NCBI GenBank assembly: GCA_003427395.1
Contig: BFEA01000288.1
Coordinates: 1,826,964-1,848,581 of the forward strand
Length of the DNA stretch: 21,618 nucleotides
Reading direction: 5' to 3'
From: Chara braunii
Lineage: Eukaryota; Streptophyta; Charophyceae; Charales; Characeae
Below the pieces are notes generated by a model. It did no database searches. It was given only the letters and a program-made list of their open reading frames with translations, and was not told the DNA's origin. The stretch's first letter is position 1; every line of letters begins with the position of its first letter. Made by a program: the position numbers and the translations under genes. Shown here piece after piece: positions 1 through 7,890 of the stretch.

Positions 1-7
1 CACACAC

Positions 8-51
<44 letters not shown>

Positions 52-66
52 GCGTGCGCGCATATG
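1..66. repeat. (CA)n/(CG)n alternating purine-pyrimidine run
   Basis: A CA microsatellite, with one CG interruption near position 11, passes without a break into CG/TG/CA/TA steps. Every base from 1 to 66 alternates pyrimidine and purine. Such runs are the classic substrate for left-handed Z-DNA. The repeat starts at the window edge, so its true length is unknown. Confidence 0.95.
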
Positions 67-136
67 ATTATACAGGCGATGACGGGATGGGCGGAAGGCT
101 GATGGCGAGAGGGTCGCCCCCGCGAAAACAAGAACC

Positions 137-310
137 CTCCTTGCTTTTGTTTTTCTTTCTCTTTTTTTCTTTTTTTTTCCCCTTTTTTTCTTTTTTTCTT
201 CTTTTTTCTTTTTCCTTTTTTCTTTTTTTTTTTTTCCTTTTTCTTTTCCTTTTTCCTTTCTCATTTTTTCGCCTTTTTTTCGCCTTTTTCTCTGTTTTTC
301 CGTTTTTCTG
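137..310. repeat. Polypyrimidine (T-rich) tract
   Basis: About 170 bases are almost purely T and C on the + strand, with T runs broken by single C, CC or CCCC. Near 268-290 a short TTTTTCGCC motif recurs. Lysine/arginine/glutamate-rich frames on the opposite strand are translations of this tract and are not treated as genes. Confidence 0.95.
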
Positions 311-533
311 ATAATAAGTGCCCCGGCAACGGTGAGCCCCTTTGGATAGACCAATAGGTATCCCGGAACCCTGGGGTTTTCGCTTCCCCCGACCCAGAGA
401 AAGTAGGGTGGGACGCGCTTGGGCCAGAGAACAGTTCACTCCCGGGAAGGGCCAAGAGATATTGGCCTTCGTCCTCATCACGGGCCAGCGAACGATGTGC
501 TTTCGAGCGGCTCCCTTGTTGTTACCACTTTAC
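311..533. other. Unassigned unique sequence
   Basis: About 220 bases of mixed, moderately GC-rich sequence lie between two polypyrimidine tracts. I see no conserved domain, RNA gene or repeat. Open frames here are short and run into the flanking low-complexity tracts. Confidence 0.5.
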
Positions 534-648
534 GATTCTTTCTTTTTTTCTTTCTTTTCTCTTTTTTCTTTTTTTCTTTTTCCTTTTTTTCTTTTTCCTT
601 TTTTTCTTTTTCCTTTTTTTCTTTTTTCTTTTTTTCTTTCTTTTTTTG
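534..648. repeat. Polypyrimidine tract with a 15-bp minisatellite core
   Basis: A T/C-only tract. Its core at 569-613 is three perfect copies of a 15-base unit made of seven T, one C, five T and two C. A partial fourth unit runs to about 628. The perfect tandem order separates it from the irregular tracts nearby. Confidence 0.9.
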
Positions 649-1004
649 GTTAGCTTTTTAGCTTATAGATTCTTCTCGGTAACCGTCGGATAGATGCACT
701 AAGCGTGTGGATGGAGTAGGAAGCTTTCGTTGGAAGCATGCTAAACAGGGCTGAGTGGTGACTATATTAGGATTTAGTGACGGTAGAACTATTCATCGGC
801 CTATCAAACGATAACCGGCTCCGGTAGTACTTGGAACGAGCGGCGATCCGGTTTTGCGGGAGAATTTTGTGTTGCGGTGGGCGGCATGGATTTTTTCGTC
901 GAGTGGGACCAGGAGGAGGAACGACTTGAGGAGTAGGAAGTGGTAACGCTCTTGGTGTGAGGCGCACCTGTGATCCTGTCCCCCCTTCACTCCGGCCGTT
1001 CGCC
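649..1004. other. Unassigned unique sequence
   Basis: About 350 bases of mixed composition follow the T-rich tract. The only longer open frames, on the minus strand, show no domain signature. I could support no gene, RNA or repeat. Confidence 0.5.
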
Positions 1005-1274
1005 ATGCACTGTGAAGCGACTTGCCCCACCGCGATCGTTATGCCCCGCTACCGCCCCCGCTCGCCTATGCTTAGCGCATACCTGGCTCTCGTGCTTTTT
1101 TTCGCCCTGCTTCCCAACCTTGCGGTGGTGGGTCTGCTCTTCGCCGCCTGCCTCTCCGAAACGGTGCTCCTGCGTGCTTCGACCAAGGGTTTTGCCTCGC
1201 TCATTGCCGCCACGATCTGCTTCGTGTCGCTCTTTCTTGCCGACTGCCTTTGCCTGTCCTTTCCTGCTTGCTGA
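1005..1274 (+). CDS. Possible small hydrophobic protein, unrecognised
   Basis: From an ATG at 1005 this frame encodes 89 residues. After a basic, proline-rich start of about 20 residues it has two hydrophobic stretches, roughly residues 22-48 and 58-85. The stretches are rich in Leu, Ala, Phe, Val and Cys, with a short polar linker between them, so a two-pass membrane protein is conceivable. Third codon positions are mostly C or G, which fits coding use. The frame is open further upstream but has no earlier ATG. I do not recognise a family. The local C/T bias of the + strand would by itself produce Leu/Phe/Ser-rich frames, so this could be non-coding. Confidence 0.25.
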   Translation: MHCEATCPTAIVMPRYRPRSPMLSAYLALVLFFALLPNLAVVGLLFAACLSETVLLRASTKGFASLIAATICFVSLFLADCLCLSFPAC

Positions 1275-1341
1275 TTTGGGTTGGCTGGAGGAGGTGGTTG
1301 GATAGCGCGTGAGGGCAATAATGGAGGCCAAGATGGCGGCA

Positions 1342-1568
1342 GGGACATCTTCGCACATTTTTTTGGCTTTTCTCTCCTTTTTATCGTTTCTCTCCTTTCT
1401 CTACTTCATCTACTCTCTCCCCCCTTCTCCCCCTCCGCTCGGGTTTTGCCCCCCTTCCGCTCCCTACCCCCATCTCGAATCTTTACCCCCCTCCCCCCAC
1501 CCACCATCCCCTTCTTTTTTTCCCTCCCTCGTGCTCCTCCCCTACCTCGTCTCCCAGGAGATGCCTCC
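1342..1568. repeat. Pyrimidine-rich low-complexity region
   Basis: The + strand is strongly enriched in C and T, mostly CCCC, CTCC and TTTC words, but less pure than the T-rich tracts upstream. It causes long proline/serine/phenylalanine frames that are compositional artefacts. Confidence 0.85.
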
Positions 1569-1699
1569 CCTCTGATGACGCCCCAAGTGGCATGGGGTAG
1601 AAAAGCGCTTCAGGCATTTGCCACACCCTCCCTGCAATCTGGCGAGATGGTCTGTGCGGATGCAGGAGCACATAGGACCTGGAGGACAGAGCTAGAGCA

Positions 1700-1830
1700 G
1701 GGCTTCTTCTTTTCTTTTTTTCTTCCTCCGTCCTTCTCCCTTCCCTTCCTTCGAGAACCTCCCCCTGTCTATGGTCTGTCTATCTTCCTAGTTTTTCCTT
1801 TTTTTCGTTTCTTCGTTTTACGAACAGACT
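1700..1830. repeat. Pyrimidine-rich tract
   Basis: T/C-rich + strand with TTCTTT and CCTTC words and only a few purines. It is the same type as the other tracts in the first 2.4 kb and again pyrimidine on the + strand. Confidence 0.8.
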
Positions 1831-1998
1831 CGGATCTCGGCAACAGAACAGGGCGTGGTATGTTGTGGCATCGACATTTTTTTCGCTTTATAAAGTTGCG
1901 CTTACTGTTGCTGATCGTATCAATGGTTTGTTTTTTCTGCGTATACAATGAATGGTTTTATCAAATGCCTGCACACCTGGTTTCGATAGTACTTCCCT

Positions 1999-2215
1999 CT
2001 TCTTTTTTTCCCTCTCTTCTTCTCTCCATCCCTCTTCTCGCTGCTTCCTCACTTCTCTTCTTATCCTTCCTCTTTGTCTTCGGGTTCTCCGTTTTCTTCC
2101 GCTCTATCACCTTCATCTCCCTCTTCCTCACTTCCGCACCTTTCCCCTCGTCCCTCTTCCTTGTCCTTTTTCTCTCGCCCCTGTCTCCTCTTCTCCTCCC
2201 TTCCGAACGTCTCCA
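1999..2215. repeat. Pyrimidine-rich tract
   Basis: About 215 bases dominated by CTTC, TCCC and CTCTTC words on the + strand. Serine/leucine-rich frames on the + strand and basic frames on the minus strand come from this composition. Confidence 0.85.
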
Positions 2216-2304
2216 TGCGCTTCTCCCTTCATTTTGTACTTCGGTTTGAGCTACTGGAATGTTGGGGTATGAGTACTTGAAATGGTTTTTCAAGAATTGG
2301 AATC

Positions 2305-2396
2305 GTTTTTCTTTCTTTTCATTTTTCTTTTTTCTTTTTTCTTTGTCTTTTTTCTTTGCCCCCTTTTTTTTTTTTTTTTTNTTTNTTTNTTTCTTT
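2305..2396. repeat. Poly(T) tract with three ambiguous bases
   Basis: T runs with scattered C end in a pure T run, then N at 2381, 2385 and 2389, each followed by TTT. The N bases have a 4-base period, so the true sequence is probably a (NTTT) repeat that was not resolved in sequencing or consensus building. Confidence 0.9.
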
Positions 2397-2680
2397 TGCA
2401 AAAGCATACTAAAGGAATGAGCACTTGCGGATGTATGGACACGCCCTGAACAACGGATTCCCATCGCCTCCCTCGCTTTCGTCCTGCGCTACTGTCGCCT
2501 GCCTATCCTCGTTCGGCAAAACGGCTTTATTCGCCCTTACCACAACTGGGCATACGAATGGGCTTTACCCTGCCGCGTTTGAAATCGCCTCCGCGCTTTG
2601 CATCCTGCCCCCAGTGTGCCGACAGTTGAGGTCGGAGCTGTACGGATATGAAGTATCGTACCCGTACGTCTCTCATGCTA
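2397..2680. other. Unassigned unique sequence
   Basis: About 280 bases of mixed sequence lie between the poly(T) tract and the CA/AATC repeats. A + strand frame is open across it and continues into the tetranucleotide repeat as Ile-Asn-Gln-Ser units. I see no domain, so I do not call it a gene. Confidence 0.5.
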
Positions 2681-2691
2681 CACACACACAC

Positions 2692-2693
<2 letters not shown>

Positions 2694-2730
<37 letters not shown>

Positions 2731-2731
2731 C

Positions 2732-2771
<40 letters not shown>

Positions 2772-2861
2772 CCAAACCAATCAAGATCCTATCGAATAGG
2801 ATCTTGATTGGTTTGGTTAATTGATTGATTGATTGATTTGATTGATTGATTGATTGATTGA

Positions 2862-2912
<51 letters not shown>

Positions 2913-2932
2913 TATTAGATTGATTGATTGAT
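2694..2932. repeat. Large inverted repeat with AATC/GATT tetranucleotide arms
   Basis: A short CA run (2680-2694) leads into an AATC tetranucleotide array up to about 2769. A perfect 23-bp inverted repeat follows, with arms 2770-2792 and 2796-2818 and loop CGA. The complementary GATT array then runs to about 2932, with a few TTTGATT and TTATTAG interruptions. The arms outside the perfect stem are complementary apart from a two-base offset, so a single strand could fold into a hairpin with arms near 100 bases. It is not a CRISPR array: there are no unique spacers. Confidence 0.95.
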
Positions 2933-3010
2933 CATTTTTTTTTTTTCTATTTTTTTTTTTTCACACCTCGAAAACTGCCCCCCCAAATTTTTGAATTTTT
3001 TTTTTTTTGG
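2933..3010. repeat. Poly(T) runs
   Basis: Three T runs of roughly 11-14 bases, with a short C7 run between the second and third, separate the tetranucleotide inverted repeat from the GC-rich palindrome cluster. Confidence 0.85.
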
Positions 3011-3040
3011 ACAGGCCGATAGCTGCCGATGTGCGCAGGC

Positions 3041-3198
3041 CGCGCGCGCGCGCGGATTTTGGGCGCGCGCCCCCGCATGGGCGTGGCTCGGCCACGCACA
3101 GACTCGGCCGCGCGGCCTAGGATCTGGCCGTGGACTCGGATCCTGCGGCCGCGGCCGAGGGTGCCACGTAGCTGGAGGGGGCTACCTATCAAGGTAGC
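3041..3198. repeat. Cluster of GC-rich palindromes and hairpins
   Basis: Read directly: a (CG)7 run at 3041-3054; GGGCGCGCGCCC at 3061-3072; a 7-bp stem with a 3-base loop at 3081-3097; GGCCGCGCGGCC at 3106-3117; CGGCCGCGGCCG at 3146-3157; and GCTACCT/AGGTAGC with a 4-base loop at 3181-3198. The minus-strand frame here is Arg/Gly/Ala-rich and looks compositional. Confidence 0.85.
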
Positions 3199-3541
3199 TA
3201 TTAGAGTGATATCCGTCCATACCTCGGCCCTTCTAAACTTCCGGGTCTTTTCCAACCCTTCTAACGTGGCGTCAAGAAACCGAGCCTCGGTCGGGATCTT
3301 ATCAACCCGTCACAAGGGACACAACCAAGGTTTATCGTCATTTCTGTACTGGATACACGAGCCATAGGCTCGTGCGACACACTGCCGACAATCTATCCAT
3401 TCTGCATATCCCTCCCACTAGGACGCATAGGGACCGAATAGACGCGTGAAATTGCTTCGCAAAAATGACAATATTTTTTCGGGTAAGGAGAGAAGAGATG
3501 AGGATGAAAGGGGAGAGAGAGGAATCACAGGATTACCTCCG
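3190..3541 (-). pseudogene. Half PHD-finger-like remnant behind Gypsy RNase H
   Basis: One minus-strand frame runs from about 3541 to below 3190 with two internal stops. At about 3392-3312 it shows a Trp-Ile-Asp start, then Cys-x2-Cys-x4-Tyr-x2-Cys, and after 12 residues Trp-x-Cys-x2 followed by a stop. The spacing equals the second half of a PHD finger, Cys-x2-Cys-x4-His-x2-Cys then Trp-x-Cys-x2-Cys. The His is read as Tyr and the last Cys falls on TGA, each one base from the expected codon. The first Cys pair is not clear. The position directly after RNase H is where the integrase zinc domain is expected, so this may be a pol domain of this family or a captured host piece. An 8-bp stem hairpin at 3356-3374 overlaps it. 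Confidence 0.35.
3356..3374. repeat. Perfect short hairpin
   Basis: CACGAGCC and GGCTCGTG form an 8-bp perfect stem around an ATA loop. It lies inside the PHD-like remnant, so it may be a coincidence of the coding sequence. Confidence 0.7.
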
Positions 3542-3901
3542 TCACCCATTGCCAATTGCCTGCTTTTTGCCATGTGGAAGGACTGCCACTTGTCCGTACT
3601 TGGGTCCGTTCGCTGACTCCGGTTCCTTCCAAGGAATGATTTCTTCACCCTTAGGTACCTTAGCGGGGCGATGCAGATGTGTCAACCCATCTGCGTTGTC
3701 GTACCTCTCTGTCTTTCGATGGATGATGTCGAAGTCGTACTCCTGTAGGCGCACCGCCCACCGTCCAATCATGCCCGTGTAATTAGTGAACTTCTTGAGA
3801 GCCAGTAATGACTCGTGATCGGTTACAAGGAGGAACTTTTGTCCGTATAGATACGGATGGAAATGCTGAATCCCCCAGACTACGGCGTAGCATTCGCCCT
3901 A
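3542..3901 (-). pseudogene. Gypsy RNase H domain (rest of), copy A
   Basis: After the TAG at 3899-3901 the same frame continues. It first shows Gly-Glu-Cys-Tyr-Ala-Val-Val-Trp, where the Glu matches the RNase H catalytic Glu helix. Next come the Tyr-Leu-Tyr-Gly-Gln strand and the Thr-Asp-His-Glu-Ser-Leu motif, and the domain ends with Asn-Ala-Asp-Gly-Leu. The start of the domain, with a Thr-Asp in the first catalytic strand, lies in the upstream RT frame. The usual Asp-Ala-Ser after that Thr is changed to Asp-Lys-Gln. In a live element it would degrade the RNA strand of the RNA-DNA hybrid. The frame stops at 3542-3544, and the adjoining leftward sequence continues in another frame. Confidence 0.85.
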
Positions 3902-5101
3902 CGGGGCCGAATCATTCCTCCGCTTGTCTGGTGCTGTCCGTGATGCGTATTCGATGACGTGTTCACGGCCGTCGTTCCTCTTCTGCGCTAGAATAGCGGA
4001 GATCGCTTCTGGCTGCTTGTCCGTGATAAGAATGAACCGCTTCGTAGGGTCCGGCCGGATCAAAATAGGTGATGTCGCCAGGGCGTCCTTAAGGGTGGTG
4101 GAGGCCTGCTCGCGCTCTGCATCCCAACGGAGGGGCTGGTCCTTCCATAAGAGGTTTGTTAGAGGCCGTGCAATCGCGGCGAAGCCTTTGATAAAACGAC
4201 GGTAGTACGATGCTAATCCCAGGAAAGCTCGAACATACGTCAATGTCATGGGAATATGAGCATCCTTCACCGCCGCGACCTTTCTCGAGTCTGGCCGCAG
4301 TCCTCCGCGTGTCACCACGTAACCCAAGAACGAGATTTCCGTGAGAAAAAACTCACTCTTTTCGAGCGCGATTTTGAACCCAGCATCCCTCAGAGCTCCC
4401 AGCGTCCATTCGATATGCTGTGCATGCCCGTGATAGGTCTCCAAGTAGACGAGGATGTCGTCCATATACACGATGACGCAAAAGTTAATCATCCCCTGAG
4501 TTAGCCGCGTCTTGTTGACGAAGTTCTGAAATGTCACATTCATCGTGCGTTGAAACGTGGCAGGTGCGTTGCGAATCCCCATCGGACACCGAACCCACTG
4601 CCACGTGCCTTCAAATAATACGAAGGCCGTTTTCGGCCGATCTTCCTTCTTAACCAGGATATGATGAAAACCGTGGCGAATATCAAATTTACTGAAATAA
4701 TCAGCACACCCAATCGCATCAAGCAAATCATCAATCCTGGGAAGGGGGGATACATCTTTGATCGTGATGTCATTCAACTTGCGATAATCAATGCATATGC
4801 GAATCGATCCGTTCTTTTCTGGCATTAATACTACCGGGAATGACCATGGTCCCATAGCAGGTTCGATCCATCCATTGGTTTCGAACTCCCGGATCCACTG
4901 GAGGGCCGTCTTTCGTTTTACCAGGGAGTACCTGTAGGGCTTGCAGTGGATCGGGGGATGGTTTCCGGTCTGAATTTCGTATTGTATGACTAATGATAGT
5001 CCGATATCTGTGTCCGTCACGCTAATCGCTCCTTTGTATTCTTTTAAAATGTCTGCGATTAGGTGATGGATCTCATCAGGTATGTACTGGGGTACGTGCA
5101 A
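3899..5101 (-). pseudogene. Gypsy reverse transcriptase, copy A
   Basis: This 400-codon open stretch holds nearly the whole Ty3/Gypsy RT. Counting from the first Met, it shows Lys-Pro-Tyr-Arg-Tyr (54-58), Trp-Ser-Phe-Pro-Val-Val (86-91), Arg-Ile-Cys-Ile-Asp-Tyr-Arg (101-107) and Phe-Ser-Lys-Phe-Asp (136-140). It also shows Cys-Pro-Met-Gly with Ala-Pro-Ala-Thr-Phe-Gln (172-184), Tyr-Met-Asp-Asp (212-215) and Phe-Leu-Gly-Tyr. The three catalytic Asp (140, 214, 215) are present. The end carries the Leu-Gly-Leu-Ala-Ser-Tyr-Tyr-Arg-Arg-Phe connection and the RNase H start. The enzyme copies element RNA into DNA. The Met is probably not a real start, because the frame continues upstream through the TAG at 5153-5155. 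This is the best preserved part of the element. Confidence 0.95.
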
Positions 5102-5152
5102 CTCATATAGTTGATCCCATATCCGTACATCGATCTGTTTCGTACTTACCTG

Positions 5153-5497
5153 CTAAGCGTTTTCAGGCGGGGGCGCAAAAATAAACGAATGATCTGATCG
5201 CCAAGAGCATACCGTGGCCATCATCTGTGCGTCCTGCTCCTGAATGGCCACGTGTTCCTCCGGCGTTACTCCGTCTCGAATATCCTGCCATGGTATGGGT
5301 TTCGTCGCGATTTTAATCCCGAGTCCAGTTTCAAGGTGCTCAGAGGGTTCCAAAGAATTGGTCTCCGCCCCTAAGCGCAACAATCGTATTTCTTTTGCAG
5401 GTGACAAAAGAGATCGTGGGAGATTTGTGATGTCGCAAAAGTGTCTTTTGTCGTTATACCGCGCGAGGAGAGAGGAGGTACCTTCGTACAGGGTTCA
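5153..5497 (-). pseudogene. Gypsy protease-RT linker, copy A
   Basis: This lies in the same frame as protease and RT, bounded by TGA at 5495-5497 and TAG at 5153-5155. No catalytic motif is visible. It contains an acidic stretch and a Trp-Gln-Asp-Ile-Arg-Asp segment, as expected for a linker between protease and polymerase in a polyprotein. No ATG starts it, so it is not a separate gene. The two stops are single-codon breaks in what must have been one reading frame. Confidence 0.75.
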
Positions 5498-6307
5498 AGG
5501 GGGTTCCAAAGAATCGACCATCCTCGAAATCTGCACGAGGGGCTCACCCATAATCATTACTTGTGTTCGTTGAAGATTTCGATCAGGCAGGCTTAAAGGT
5601 TTCACACTCGCTTGGTAGCAGATGCGATGTTGCGCCAGTTCCAAAATTATTGGATCGTCCTCATCGCTGTTGTCCGCATCCTTTGATGATTGCTCATCAT
5701 CTGCGGAGTTATCCCAAGTGATCACTTGAAGAGTTCCCGCCATTATTAGAGAAACTCGCGGAGTTACGTTAGCGGTGGTACGAAGGGTCAGCCTCATAGG
5801 TACAACGTAGGGCTTTCCTCCTGTATTTCGGAGGACAATCGATCGTCTCTCGAAGTCTAGATTGGCTCGCAAAGCTACAAGAGCGGGAAGGTAAAAAAGG
5901 ACGTCATAAGTGTTTATGTCTAAGACCACAACATCTCCCAGAGCATGCACCTTTCCCAATCGAAAAGCAACGTTCGTCATCTGTCCTACCGTTTTAATCT
6001 TCTCTTCATCTGCTGAGACGAGCTGATTTTTTTTCGCAAGCATGATCAAATCGTTCTTTCTTCCTGCCCTTTCAACTACCCGTAATGAGATAGCCAAAAC
6101 AGCGGCTCCATAATCGATGATGGCATTGTACGGGATTCCCCATATCTCGATATCGCATTCTGCGGATTTCCATGGGATCGGCTTAATCCGTAGGAAGTGA
6201 TCATTTTTCTGGATTAATCCTTATCGTATCGGGTCTGAAGTACCAACAACGTTTTCGTCTTGGGTTGGACTCTTTGCTTTTGTGTTCGCTGTCCGGGAAA
6301 GGACGAA
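5495..6307 (-). pseudogene. Gypsy aspartic protease region, copy A
   Basis: The frame carries the retropepsin signature Ile-Ile-Asp-x-Gly-Ala at 6104-6121. The usual Ser/Thr between Asp and Gly is Tyr (codon at 6110-6112, one base from Ser TCT). Downstream come Leu-Gly-Asp-Val-Val-Val-Leu-Asp-Ile and Leu-Pro-Ala-Leu-Val, resembling the strand and flap part of retropepsins, and a long acidic Asp/Glu/Ser linker. In a live element this enzyme cuts Gag-Pol. A TAA at 6221-6223 interrupts the N-terminal side, where copy B reads a Gly codon's neighbour without a stop. The stretch ends at TGA 5495-5497. Confidence 0.8.
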
Positions 6308-6772
6308 TCATTTTTGATTGGTTTTGCAGTGTTGCAGCATTCGTTCGTTGGCTTGTTCCGATATCGAAAGTAGATGACCGATCAGAAGAGGAATCCGATG
6401 ATCCAAGGCTCGAATGATGTTCAAAACATCGATCTCCCCAGTGACGAAGGTGGGTCCTCCCGACTCCATTTCTCCGGGAGAGGGTCGCCATTCTGCCACT
6501 TCCCTTTGTTCCAGCGCGAGTCTAATCGTTCCAATCATCCCAATCCCCGGATATCCGGGCATTACGTACTGATCCAATGGGACTCGTTTCGCAGCTTCCT
6601 CCATCGTAGCTAATGTGTTTCCGCCTCCTTCCATTTCTTCCATCAGCGCTCCTATTCGTCCAGGTCCGTTAGCGATCAGTGTTGCTGCCACAGGTGCAGC
6701 CCCGATTCGCGGTTGTGGGGGTCGATGCGGGCAATCCCGGGCTATATGCCCTGGTTGATAACACGTGTAACA
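6308..6772 (-). pseudogene. Gag C-terminal part with zinc knuckle, copy A
   Basis: This begins with a complete Cys-x2-Cys-x4-His-x4-Cys zinc knuckle at 6731-6772, the nucleic-acid-binding element of nucleocapsid. A conserved stretch follows that is close to copy B, with Gly-Gly-Pro-Thr-Phe-Val-Thr-Gly-Glu-Ile-Asp-Val-Leu and Arg-Ala-Leu-Asp-His-Arg-Ile-Pro-Leu. It ends at TGA 6308-6310, where copy B has the Arg codon CGA, so a C-to-T change explains the stop. It is out of frame with the upstream gag because of an indel at about 6773-6790. Confidence 0.88.
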
Positions 6773-7743
6773 GGGACCCCTGCAGGAGGTGGTGCCGAAG
6801 CCAGTCCGTGCTGAAGCGGCGCGACATGCACCGCTATTGGTCGCATCGACCTCATCATCGCTTTTATTCGGGCATTGTGTTCCCGCGGTTCCTTTTTGCT
6901 TTCCTGAATCAGATTGACCAGTGTTTTGGTTAGTTCTAATAAGGCAGTTGCTTCATTTGATTGTGTGGGACTTTCGATTGGCGATGGAGGTGCTGTCACT
7001 ACTGGAACGGGCATGCTTGCAACCACACTCGGGGTGGGTCGTTTGGGGGTAATCTGTTCTAGATAGGTGACCGGGCCAGATACAAACCCCATGTTTTCGA
7101 ACTTATTTTGTAATGCGGCCAACTCAGCTCTAGCTCTCGCTAGTTCGGATGAGTCTCCTTCCCTAGGATAATCTTCCCCTTCTAGGAAACTTGCGGCGAA
7201 CTTTTGTTCCATTTCCTCTGCGACTGCCATGATCTGTTGCAATGTGTGATTGATGGGGGATAATTGTTTTTGTAGTTTCACCCTCATCGTTCTGCTGCGG
7301 AGCCCATCGATAAACAAATCTTTACCTACCTGTTCACCTCGTTCCGTTTTCACAAACATCCCGTAGAATCGGTTTCGATACTCGGTGACAAATTCGACGG
7401 ATTTTTGAAATCGATCTTTAATCATAAAAAGGGCCTGCTCCGAATGGATATAATCAAATCGGCTTAGGAAATCTCGCTCAAATGTTGGGAGATCGACCCA
7501 TACACAGGTGCTAAACCAGTGATGGGCATCTCCTCCCAATTGTGCGGGGATATTTACATGTGCCTCGTTGTCATCATACTGCTGAGATCGGAGCGTGGCC
7601 AGCCATGCTCCAGCAAGGTGATGAGCGGGATCGAACAGATAGAGATCGGGTGGCGTCATGGGTGCCAGTGCTCGTGGTACGGGTTGATTAGGATTCTGTT
7701 GTGGATTCGGGTTCTGTTGGGGGTTCTGTTGATTAGCGTTCAT
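6742..7743 (-). pseudogene. Gag N-terminal and capsid part, copy A
   Basis: The ATG at 7743 starts a 333-codon frame 147 bases after the primer binding site. It has an Asn/Gln/Pro-rich N-terminus with Gln-Asn-Pro repeats (residues 1-25). A retrotransposon-gag capsid domain follows, with Gly-Ala-Trp-Leu-Ala-Thr-Leu, Gly-Asp-Ala-His-His-Trp-Phe, Phe-Glu-Arg-Asp-Phe and Tyr-Arg-Asn-Arg-Phe. Next comes a helical, possibly coiled region of Glu/Ala/Leu/Lys, then a Pro/Thr-rich linker. The frame slips just before the zinc knuckle; the last ~12 codons to 6742 are out-of-frame read-through. Copy B aligns throughout. Gag would form the cytoplasmic virus-like particle. Confidence 0.9.
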
Positions 7744-7890
7744 GTTGACCGCCCGTCGAGTCGCAGACCGGCTTCTGGTGACGACGGGGTCGCGTCGATG
7801 CGCGTTCTGTGGTCGAGGTCGTCCCCTGTTAGCCAGATCATTTCGATCTTGGTTACCGTCCTACAAATCCTATAACCCTGCCACGTGTCG
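7744..7890 (-). other. Leader between primer binding site and gag, copy A
   Basis: 147 bases that are well conserved with the 141-base leader of copy B (17492-17632), including a shared TTCTGGTGACGA block on the + strand. In LTR elements this region usually carries packaging signals. I see no ORF of its own. Confidence 0.6.

Noticed and set aside
68-481. Lysine/arginine-rich minus-strand frame
   Set aside because: It is the translation of a polypyrimidine tract on the opposite strand; no domain or normal composition.
1281-2249. 322-codon Phe/Leu/Ser-rich + strand frame
   Set aside because: It runs through several pyrimidine-rich tracts. The hydrophobic look comes from T and C bias, not from defined membrane segments.
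2425-2799. Frame ending in Ile-Asn-Gln-Ser repeats
   Set aside because: The repeat part is the AATC microsatellite and the upstream part has no recognisable domain.
2694-2932. CRISPR-like array
   Set aside because: The unit is a 4-base microsatellite without spacers, in a eukaryotic setting.
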